A DNA stretch of 64,000 nucleotides from Endomychus coccineus (taxonomy: Eukaryota > Arthropoda > Insecta > Coleoptera > Endomychidae). A program made the translations under genes and the position numbers. The notes under the pieces were generated by a model. It worked only from the letters and a program-made list of their open reading frames with translations, was not told the DNA's origin and searched no databases. The stretch covers positions 201,703,982-201,767,981 of the forward strand of contig OY294067.1 in assembly GCA_958510875.1 (NCBI GenBank), in the 5' to 3' direction. Below are positions 55,096-64,000 of this stretch, in pieces. Numbering within the stretch: the first letter of the stretch is position 1; each line of letters opens with the position of its first letter.

Positions 55096-57360
55096 TACTT
55101 TCAACATTATAAAGAGGCATGTTAAAATTTAGTGTTGATCGATTTAATTTTTCTATTGGTTTTTGAGGAAACTGTGCCTAATAATTTAGAATAAGAGTAG
55201 TCGAATCCATATGATATTGTCCCAACCCTGAGTTTCAAATGTAAGTTATAATCTGAAAGTTGTAAATGAACTAGCTTATGATATATGCTACCGATTTCTT
55301 CGTTTTTGCGACTAAGGGTGATAATTTCTTATATATAATGACTACCTTACTCTGAACCGAGACGGCTTCAATTTTTATTGGTACACACGGGTAGTCTAAG
55401 TGATTTGCAGATACCGTGCTCTCACACGTTTGCAAGAATGACTTATGAACCCAAAAATTTGCTTAGATTTGAGTTGGATATCTGTAATGATGAAATTGGT
55501 GTTGGTTATTCATCAAAAGCAGAAATTATTTAAAATTGAGAAATATTATATATAATTAGGAAATTTGATGATCTGGGCTCTTGAATACAGTAAGTAATCA
55601 AGCGACACTTATGAGAACGTTTTCTTGATGATATCGAAGAACAAACATGATGTACAGAAGCCTGAGGATTCCCCAATCTGATTTTCATGTATACCTTACT
55701 CAATTATTTATAGTGAAACCCTTCCAATCTAGCATCCATAAATCTGAGAATCTCTTTATTAGTAGTCAGTCATATATCTTGCTCTCGTATATCTAACTCT
55801 CATTGTTCATACATTTCTTCAGTAGGTTAAAATTCTATTCATTCATTCATTTATTCATTAATTTAGTTACACTAGCTCAACGGGAGGAATACCTTCTGGA
55901 GCTTAGGGGTACATACAATATAATTGCAGAAAAGGAATTGAAATTAACTAATATACACAGCTTCACAAATATCATTAGGGTTACAACAAAATATATCAAC
56001 AGTCAAACCGATCATCTCGTAGAATCTACACATTTGGAAAATTGGAGGAGATGATAACGTAAGCGCTTATATAACCTTTTCTTCAATATAGTCTTGATTG
56101 TGCTGAATGTAGTCATATGGATCAATTTTAATTGTAATATTCCTCTGCCAGAAACATTTGTCGCAAGATAAACAAAAGTTATACTCATGATTCCTTGAAA
56201 AACCTTGGAAAGGTTACGTCGAAATTCACGCCACGGAAAAGCGGTATTTAGTTGTTCAATAAAAGTTTCAAGGGGCATTTGTTATTTTATCCCTCAACTA
56301 CAGACCGTCGGCCTGACAGACCACTTATGCACTTTCGAAAAACAGTAAATTCGGATATTTTCTGACAGTTGGTACTTATGTGTCTCCAAGTCAGCTGATA
56401 ATCATTTCTTAACTAGACGCACGTCCTGTCGTCGGTTATAATCGGGTCGATATCAACGTTACTTTTCTCCCTCAAGACGTGTGAGTTACAATTGAAGTAT
56501 AATCCTGAAAAACTTGAGACCTATGAAGATCTTGTTTACCTGGAATGAAATGAAGGAGGCAAATATTTGATAGAAACGTGACCTTCGTATGGGTATATGA
56601 CAAACTTGATCGATACGGGGATTTTCCCATTTTGCGAAAGAACAAGAGGGTCACATCGACTGAAATATGTTTCCAACAAGAACAATATGTATGCTCTGTC
56701 CTTATAAAAAAAAGGATACGATATACGAGTGTATCTTATTTAAGGATTCAATTTGTTTCCAATGTTCACGGTTCTTTTTCATTCTGCTCCTTGCAATTCT
56801 TTAGAAAGAAATGTTGTGTGTTCACTATCTAGTTCAATATTGGTCTTTAACATTCTACTTTGTGGATTAATACCTGTTGTAACAATTTTTGACTCTACTC
56901 TATACATTAATCATTCCTTTATTATTTAGATGTTTATTCTCATATATTTTTTGCAATATTTGGATGAAAGTTTCCTTTCTGCATCTGCATTTGAATTTTA
57001 ATAGAAGTTCTTAAGTATAGTCGTTATTTGTTTCAAATAGTAGTATCCAATTTTGAAATAAAACCATCCAAAAGGGCCAAAGTCAGACAGCGGTCTGGTA
57101 GACCGACGAGAAATGTTCACGTCCCAGATATAGAAAGTCGGTAGGTAAGTGGTATCAGTTATTGAAAGATTCAATTCAATTCATGGCAGGTTACAATAAT
57201 TACTAGTCTGGTGAGTTGGCATGTTTGAAGACTCCTTATGTGTATAAATGATCGCACCATCACGCAAATTCTTCAATGCTATTCTCAAACCAAACATTAG
57301 AAGAAACTTCAGATTTTAGAAAAACCGAGGACGTGATGATGTGAGCCTATTCGGAAGAAC
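55096..57360. other. no gene recognised
   Basis: About 2.3 kb. The minus frame 56,012-56,278 is open for 88 codons but shows no domain. A short palindrome CGGTCTGGTAGACCG lies at about 57,091. Nothing else could be assigned. Confidence 0.4.
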
Positions 57361-57565
57361 CTGCTACTACTTGGAAGAATCGATGCGGAACACTGCCAAT
57401 TAAGAAAACTCATACACTAATTGGTTAAATGGAAGACCCACTATGTAGGACATGCGCAGGAGGAAACAACATGGCGAAGTACGTACTGAGCTACTGCTCA
57501 GCCCTTGCCAACAATAGAGAGTTCATATTGCGGAAAATAACTGCACATGGCCAGCACCAGAACTC
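57361..57565 (+). pseudogene. LINE RNase H tail remnant with CCHC motif
   Basis: The plus strand reads LLLLGRIDAEHCQLRKLIH, then one frame later EDPLCRTCAGGNN, followed by VLSYCSALANNREF. This is the arrangement at the end of RNase H-bearing LINEs (I, R1 and related clades): a GHCxL-type segment, then CRxC...C with an Arg. A stop and a frameshift separate the parts, and upstream RNase H and RT are not readable. Confidence 0.55.
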
Positions 57566-58715
57566 TCCTCCGAGTGCTGTACTTTTGTTTGTTCAACACT
57601 GAGGGTGACCAGATAGGTCAAAAAAAGACTGGATGGATGTCTATTATGGAAGGGATACAATAGTGCTGATGAAAATTAATTACTCTGACCAATAGGTCAC
57701 TCTCCCAACTTAATCCAGAATCAGAAGATGAGCATCAATAAAATCGCAAGTAAATGAAGCAGAGGTGAAGCACTCTCGAAACCTAGAAGATAACAACAAC
57801 TTAACAAAGCGGCTGTGAATGTAATTGATTCTGGAAAACTGATTGTAGAATAAATATTGTGAGTATTTTTACTAAATTCAGTATAGGTGATCATTGGACA
57901 TGCGTTCGTCTCTCCTGGTGTTTTATTTGAGATGAATATTATAGTTACAGTTTGATGAAGGAACAAGATTCTGTAAAACACTGAAGTGATTTATTATTTC
58001 AATAAGATTGTGAAACAAGATGAAGGTGGAAGATAAGTATGATAACATGAGAGTTCATTATCGGTTTCAGAGAGGTTAACGTTAGATTCATTCTAAAAGA
58101 TTGAAAATCTAGGCAAACTGACCACAATTCATCATATTCTTCTATTATGTCATCTTAACTCGAACAGTTCATGTACCTACATTTTATAATCGAATATCCG
58201 ACGAAGGTCTCATGATAATATATTCAATAGTATGAGGTTAATGAGGTTACTACAACTTTATAAGCATACTCATGTAGATGTCTCATAAAATGGAAAATAG
58301 GCGAACCAAATCTAAGCCAGAATGGATGTGAAGCTGCTCTGAGTTTTGTTACAATTTTGTGTATCGTGTCATTTCTTGTTGTTACGTCGCATATCGCCTG
58401 ATTCTCACATATGATATTGCATTATCGGCATCCTCATTTGCATTTGCTTCCCATCTAAAAATGATTGTAGCCTATCAGCAAAACTGTCAAATTCGTTTGG
58501 TAAAATTATGCTAGCGAATTCAGAAAAATCTCCCCTTTCATTCCAGTAGCGCTTTCATAGTCAGATTTTCATATTTCTTTGTCTACAATTAGTGGATTTA
58601 TTAGCTCTGTAAACGGAGAAGGTATTTTGTGAATTACTTCCAATGTTTGGAATGTTCTCATCACCCGGTGTCTTAGTTCTGTAGAAAGATTTCCAATCAT
58701 TTGTTTCTTAATGAA
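57566..58715. other. no gene recognised
   Basis: About 1.1 kb of AT-rich sequence, possibly with 3' sequence of the LINE remnant at its start. No motif seen. Confidence 0.4.
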
Positions 58716-58890
58716 CTAAAAAAAGTTCACACTGTGTGTGTATCAAATTTCGATTAATCTCCTGCTGAGGGTAACCCCTTTTTATTATTATGCCCAAATA
58801 GTATTTCCTCAGGCACATTTTGATTCATAATTCAGTTTATTCTAATTATTTTAAGTGTATAAGGGTGATTATTTCTTATCTATAGTATCT
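58716..58890. repeat. dispersed repeat related to 53,226-53,380
   Basis: Contains AAAGTTCACACTGTG and TTTTAAGTGTATAAGGGTGATTATT. A further weak match (CTAAGGGTGATAATTTCTTATATATA) is at about 55,312. Probably another PLE tail copy; the hammerhead core is not recognisable here. Confidence 0.5.
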
Positions 58891-58928
58891 GTTGCTTGCT
58901 CAAGTCCAAGGAGTAATAGGAACTGATG

Positions 58929-59794
58929 AGGCCAGTCGCTCAGCGTTTTAAAAACATTTTTTCCGTCATTTAAAAGTTAGACGTCGATTTATATAGATGT
59001 TGGGGTACCGAAAAAGACCGTAACTTTTTTGGGGCCCAAATCCACCCTGCTAACCCCCTGTTGCGAGGAACTGTTCTGAAATTGAGTTTTTTCTCAATAT
59101 TTCGAAAAGAACAGCTGAAATCGAAAATAATTTAGTACGAAAGTTTTAGACGATATCAAAATGAACAACTTGACACCTACTGCGCATGCGCGTTGAGGCT
59201 CTTTTGGGCCTCGAGGTACTTTTGTATCCGTCCCAAGTTATGATAGAGTTGTTTATTTGTGTAGCCTTCCTTTTGAAACTACTGTTTCATAATTCAAAAT
59301 ATATTATCCAAAATGATACAAATCAGAATCTCAATGTTTTTCAACAACATTTCTGTCGTTCTATCAACAATAATGTCATGACAACACTTCGCCAACTTCA
59401 TGACAAAAATACCGTCGTCCACAGACGCGGAATATCAACGTTATAGTTTGAACAAGAGTTACTTGAACCGATAAAAAATTTTTCAAAATTTTACTTCATT
59501 TTTGACCCCGAAGCTCGAAAGAGCATCTACACGCATGCGCAGTAGGTGACAAGTTGTTGATTTTGATAACATCTGAAACTTCATACTGTAGTTTTTTTGA
59601 TAACAGTTGTTCTTTTCAAGATATATAAAAAAAAACTCAATTTCAAGACAGTTTTTTCGCAACTGGTGAGAGCAGTGGGGAGTTGGCCCCTCAAAAATGG
59701 CGGGGTCTTTTTCGGTGCCTCAATATCTATATAAATCGACCCCCAACTTTTGAATGGTGGAAAAAACGTTTTTGAAACGCTGAGCGACTGGCCT
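58929..59794. mobile_element. DNA element with ~270-bp inverted ends
   Basis: It starts AGGCCAGTCGCTCAGCG and ends CGCTGAGCGACTGGCCT. The inverted similarity extends about 260-280 bp inward, to a TGCGCATGCG/GCATGCGCA block. The centre (about 59,195-59,520) has only short frames. The arms are diverged, with small indels. No target duplication was found at the borders. Long ends with a small centre suggest a non-autonomous MULE-like or fold-back element. Confidence 0.8.
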
Positions 59795-60115
59795 AGATTA
59801 CGATAATAACTAATTGATTGAAATACTTTTTTAAAGCTCACGAACTTACCCTCGGCATTCATGACTTTATTGTACTTACGTTCACTACTAAGATGTTTGG
59901 AATCAATAGCCTGCCAAAGTTTTCTCCCCAATTCATAATAAATATTTAATTATTCATTTATTTATAAAGGAGGAATACAAACGGGACTGACCCAAAAATA
60001 GTATTCGCAGATAAGTAATTTATCAATGTAGTGAATCTATAGTATTCTAAAAAGAGTTACAAAATTGGTGATAAATATAAAATCAATAAAGAATTCAAGT
60101 AATGAATTGAGTACA
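59795..60115. other. spacer with short unrecognised open frame
   Basis: A minus-strand frame (59,836-59,931) reads GRKLWQAIDSKHLSSERKYN before running into the inverted-repeat element. It looks protein-like, but I cannot assign it. The rest is AT-rich. Confidence 0.3.
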
Positions 60116-60119
60116 TGTG

Positions 60120-63078
60120 AATGGAATCAAAATGAGAATAATAACAATAGAGATTTATTTGATAGCGTATTGTTTGATATGTTGCATCTATGCATTGGAG
60201 AGTTCGAAAAATAATTTGTTTGAGATTGTTCATAGCGGAATGGATGGATGCTGATGCCTAGTAATATATGTAGGAGCATAATGATAAATGTTACTAAGGA
60301 TAGCAGGCGAATCAACTAGATTATTTATGACTTTAAAGAGGAACTTCACGTCTGAAATTTTCCTTCTATTCGCTAGTGTTAATATGTTCAGTTCATTCCG
60401 AACGTAGATACGATTGTAGGGGTTGGATGAAAATTATTTTCCATTGATATAATCTATGAATATATTCTGAACCCATTCAAAATTATTCATATGAATTTCG
60501 TATCCAGGGTTACATATTAGAGAACCATAACTCAGAACACTATTGACGTATGACATATAAAAGGTACGGAGAGTCTGAATACTCCCAAATTCACGAGAAG
60601 TTCTCATTATGAAACCTCACATTTTATTACCTTTTTTAGGAACGTAGAATATATGTTTATCGAAAAGCATTTTAGAATTGAATATTATTCCTACATACTT
60701 TATTTTCGTGACAGTTTGTAAGGGATGAGAAGATATTTGATATGATTGATTTAGACTGCTCCTTCCGCGTCCAAACGGAATGTGGTGACACTTTTCGAAA
60801 TTCAGATAAAGATCGTCTTCCTAACAGTAATCATAGGAGTTATTGATATCCTGCTGCATTAACGTGATGTAATCAACATCAGAAATTGAATGGTATATTT
60901 TTAGATCATCCGCAAACATTAAGAAATTGGCGAATCGAAAGCATTGGAATATATCATTAATATAAATATTAGATAATAGTGGCCCTAGATGTGATCCTTG
61001 AGGCAATCCAGAGGTGATTTGGTGATATTCTGATTTGTGGTTACTGACCGTTACCGCTTGACAACGATCAGTCACATAAGATTCAAACCAATTTAGCAGA
61101 TTGCCATTTACCCCGACTCCAGCGAGCTTCCGTAGCAAAACTGAGTGATCGATCTTGTCAAAAGCCTTAATGAAGTCGGTGTAAATAGCATCAACTTGGT
61201 ATTTGTTATTGTGGTCATGCAGGATATACTCAGTATAGGTGAATAGGTTTGAGTCAACTGATCGTTTCTTCATGAAGCCATGTTGTTCAATATTAATTAT
61301 GGTTTTGACGTCAAAGAATAATGGATTCAAAAATGTTTGCTACGATTGACAGTTTTGAAATTGGTCTATAGTTTTTGACAAGCTGTTTTCAAATACTGAC
61401 GGAAATACACCCTCTTCAAGGGATTTGTTAAAGATTATGTAAAGTGGTAATGCGATATATTCAGCACAGCTTTTGAGGAATGTTGTTGGTAGCTCATCTG
61501 GTCCCGCTCCTTAATTTGGGAGATTTTGGAGTTTTTGGAGAATAGATTGTAAGGAACTGTTATAAGAAGAAATGTTGGTATATGATTCTCTATGTGTTGC
61601 GTTATGAAATGAAACAATTCTTCTCGGATTGAAAACCGAGAGAAAATATTCAGAAAATGTTTTGCAAATTTCATTATTAACCTGCCATTATGTCTCAACG
61701 TGTTATTTGAGGAAGAACAGTTTTTTTTTTATTTCACGAATTGCCGTAGATGTTTTGGGTTGGATTTAATGGCGGTTTCACAATTATTGATGTAGTGTTT
61801 GTAATCTTCTCCAATTAAAAATTTTGAATGCTTTCTCCATAATCCGTGATATTTTCTCTTCTCTTCAATGATCTCAATCGTACTGTATGAATACCATGAA
61901 GGATATCTCTTGTGACCATTCGGTTTTTTCGGTACAACAGATTCGATTATGAAATACATAGTGTTATAGAATATATCAGTTGATTCTTCACTATTCGAGT
62001 TGTAAAACAGATTATTTCAATCAATTTTTGATATTTCCGATTTCAATAGTTGATGATCAGCTTTACAAAAATTATAACAGTTATGTTCGTTATATTATAG
62101 GGTAATAAGCATTTATGGGTATTGACAGAGAATACTAAGGTGTTATGATTTTGGTCTTCTGGAACTAATGGTGATGTGCTCAGGTGCACATTTTGTATAC
62201 TAAATGTGTTATTGAAGACCAGATCAATTGTGTTACCAGACGAATTAGTGGAGTAATTGTATTGCAATAGCTCGTTGGAAGAGAATAGTTGATGATCAGC
62301 TTTACAAAAATTATAACAGTTATGTTTTTAGTTATTATGGGGTAATAAGCATTTATGGGTATTGACAGAGAATACTAAGTTGTTATGATTTTGGTCTTCT
62401 GGAACTGATGGTAATGTGCTCAGGTGCACATTTTGTATACTGAATATGTTATTGAAGACCAGATAAATTGTGTTACCAGACGAATTAGTGGAGTAATTGT
62501 ATAGCGATAGCTTGTTGAAAGAGACAGTGTTTATAAATAAGTTTGAAAATTGATCAAAAAAGTTATGAGGCTCACAGATATTATTGATGCAGTCTAGCAA
62601 CCGTTTTATATTTGTAGAAATGAAGTCTCCCACAAATCACAAAAATTTCATCAGGATTAGATAGGATTATATGACTTGGTTTCGTGCAGAAGCATTCGAG
62701 ATATGAGTATTCACCTGGAGGTATGTGAACACATCCGATGTGCGTTTTGTTGTTGTAGTTTAAAGTAATGGTCATCCATAGATCTTCAGCAACTGAGTTC
62801 CAGGAATCTTGAGTGTAGCTGTTGAAGATCTTGTTGACGGCTATCAGGTCTCCACCGCCGTCTGATTTAGAAGATGAAGTTGTTTCGCGATCCCTCCGAT
62901 AAACGTTGAAGGAATCACAAATCATTTACGAACTGAATATAGAGTTGTTCAAACATGTTTCGAACAAACTTATTACATTTTTATCACAAGTAAGCATGTT
63001 TTTGTAGAAAGTGTTTGTTTTAGATCTGAGACCACGAACGTTTAGATATACTATTGATAATTCCATGAAAAAACAAGG
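60120..63078 (-). pseudogene. LINE: AP endonuclease and reverse transcriptase, decayed
   Basis: A full-length or nearly full-length APE-type LINE read in many frames. In order: the endonuclease start at ~63,066 (LSIVYLNVRGLRSKTN), DEIFVICGRLHFYK, NSSGNTIDLVFNN, the linker VVPKKPNGHKRYPSWYS, and RT with GFMKKRSVDSNLF, YTDFIKAFDKIDH, SGLPQGSHLGPLL and the FADD catalytic box at about 60,915. The thumb follows (YVGIIFNSKMLFDKH, SVLSYGSLICNPGY) and a C-terminal segment (TNYFSNSPMHRCN) at about 60,200. The box FADD and the thumb pattern fit a CR1/Jockey-like clade. At least six frameshifts or stops and a 239-bp internal duplication make it inactive. No poly-A tail seen. Confidence 0.82.
62047..62525 (-). 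repeat. 239-bp tandem duplication inside the LINE
   Basis: Two adjacent copies start TAGTTGATGATCAGC at 62,047 and 62,286 and run ~239 bp each, at about 93-95% identity by eye. Both encode the same endonuclease segment (NSSGNTI(D/Y)LVFNN). The duplication arose after insertion or in the parent copy and by itself disrupts the protein. Confidence 0.88.
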
Positions 63079-63084
63079 ATGCAT

Positions 63085-63283
63085 ATTGAAAATTGTTGGC
63101 TCACGGATAGATTCCTCGTCACAATAGCTCGACTTGATGCCGACGTTTGGCCAACCATTACAGGTGGCATCTTCAGGGCAGGCTTGAGGCTTGAACTGAA
63201 ACTGGTTGTACTGGTTTCTGTAGCTGTATTTATTGCAGGAAGAATCCTTCACATTACACAGTTCACTGCCTTTATTCCGGTGG
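63085..63283 (-). other. PLE 3' tail
   Basis: Non-coding end of the PLE. It matches the hairpin arms at 12.1 and 53.8 kb (ATCAAGTCG, GTGACG, GGAATC) and ends near GTTGGCTCACGGATAG, where the minus-strand LINE begins. An open frame (62,926-63,252) that crosses from this tail into the LINE endonuclease is a chance fusion. Confidence 0.7.
63131..63185 (-). ncRNA. hammerhead ribozyme-like motif in PLE tail
   Basis: The minus strand reads UGCC, CUGAAGA (63,170-63,176), a stem II (UGCCACC/GGUUGGC, loop UGUAAU), then CAAAC, GUC and GGCA, which pairs with the UGCC before the core to form helix I. All helices and the cleavage-site GUC are in order. The invariant G of GAAA is C here (position 63,149), so this copy should be inactive. 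The related arm at 53,767-53,783 keeps GAAAC. The placement in a PLE tail agrees with known PLE hammerheads. Confidence 0.55.
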
Positions 63284-64000
63284 TTAACTTCGTTCCGGCA
63301 CCTGACCCTGCCGTTGTGTGATCATGTGCGAAGTGGAATTCTCGAGGATGGGAATGTTGGAAAGGTAATATCCTGAGTCACGGTTTATATTTTTCGGATG
63401 TTTCAGAATTTTTATAGCTTCAAGGATTTTTCGCTGATAGAAGTTTGGGGCTCGGGCTAGGATTTCAGGATCTTCAGAAAGGATTTGATGATTTGTGTCA
63501 AACTTGTGTTCAACAAGTGCAGATCCACTTGTGTCACGAAGCCTTGTACAGCACTCATGTTCTTTCACACGAGTTGCTACTGTACGACCTGTTTCACCAA
63601 TGTAGACTTTACCGCAAGAACAGGGAATGCTATAAACACCTTCTGAGTGTAGGGAGATCTTTGATAGGTTTGCAAAAGTGAGATAATTTTGGAAGTGTGG
63701 AAAAACGTGTAGAAATATTATGTTTTTTGAGGATTTTGGAAATTCGATCTGTTATATTTTGAATATATGGAAGTTAGGCCGTGGATGAATCAGGCGGGAG
63801 GGTTTCTGGCTCGGGTTGATTTGAAATTTTAGGTGAAGTGTATTTCTTTATGACTTTTTGAATGTTGTAATGGGAGAAATTGTTTGATAATAAGGCAGAT
63901 GAAAGATGTTTTAATTCTGATTTCAAGGATTGAGGTAGAGATAAGTTGACAGCTCTGTTGACCAGGGAGTTTACAACAGATTGCTTTTGGGCAGGGTGGT
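63284..64000 (-). pseudogene. Penelope-like element C-terminus with GIY-YIG endonuclease
   Basis: The coding region enters from beyond the window. 64,000-63,664 covers the end of RT and the linker (HPAQKQSVVNSLVNRAVN, LSSALLSNNFSHYNIQ, LPYIQNITDRISKIL). From about 63,661 the GIY-YIG nuclease follows in a shifted frame: GVYSIPCSCGKVYIGETGRT, then Arg in VATRVKEHECC, and the terminal YQRKILEAIKI with its Glu. The GIY-type residues, Arg and Glu are all present. A TAA at 63,774-63,776 and a one-base shift near 63,655 break the frame. GIY-YIG cuts the target for PLE insertion. The stop at 63,284 is followed by a ~190-bp tail with the hammerhead-like motif. Confidence 0.85.

Noticed and set aside
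57085..57110. CGGTCTGGTAGACCG palindrome as a transposon end or operator
   Set aside because: Only one short copy, with no partner inverted repeat at a sensible distance.

Overview
The window is AT-rich, intron-bearing eukaryotic DNA, most likely from an insect or other arthropod. The evidence is the mix of mobile elements: Ty3/gypsy LTR retrotransposons, APE-type and R2-like LINEs, Penelope-like elements (PLEs), a Crypton tyrosine recombinase, a DDE_Tnp_4-type transposase, a PIF/Harbinger remnant and a THAP-bearing P-like fragment. I see no host gene I can name, no RNA gene I can support apart from PLE-type hammerhead ribozyme candidates, and no CRISPR array. It reads as a transposon graveyard with several nested insertions.

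Layout. 1,193-11,651 is a full-length minus-strand gypsy element: two 452/453-bp LTRs, an ATATA target duplication and gag-protease-RT-RNase H-integrase. A plus-strand LINE (about 5,046-8,523) has landed inside gag and splits it. 12,045-12,248 is an inverted dimer of a PLE tail. 14,499-18,009 is a palindromic repeat whose exact central TA carries a 2.9-kb transposon encoding a DDE transposase with a SWIM zinc finger. 18,290-18,805 and 22,168-22,702 are short inverted-repeat elements; the second holds a THAP-like fragment. 24-27 kb is a diverged duplication with a later insertion. 27.9-30.6 kb holds remnants of a Harbinger transposase, a gypsy RNase H and an R2-like LINE. 31,994-34,318 is a fold-back element with about 780-bp arms and one ORF in its loop.

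36,168-42,920 is a second minus-strand LTR element. It has long LTRs, a tRNA-Lys-like primer-binding site and gag, but in place of pol it carries about 1 kb of minisatellite. Directly beside it lies a decayed Crypton recombinase (42,948-44,273). 47.9-49.7 kb holds several copies of one repeat. 53.2-55.1 kb holds PLE pieces, 57.4 kb a LINE RNase H tail fragment, and 58,929-59,794 another long-inverted-repeat element. 60.1-63.08 kb is a decayed minus-strand LINE placed directly against the 3' end of a PLE with a GIY-YIG domain, which runs off the window end.

Almost every coding region carries at least one frameshift or stop, so most elements are dead as autonomous units. The gypsy element at the left end is the best preserved in structure. 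Points of most interest are the gag-plus-minisatellite LTR element, the transposon at the dyad centre of a palindrome, the hammerhead-like motifs in PLE tails, and the fold-back element with an unrecognised ORF.
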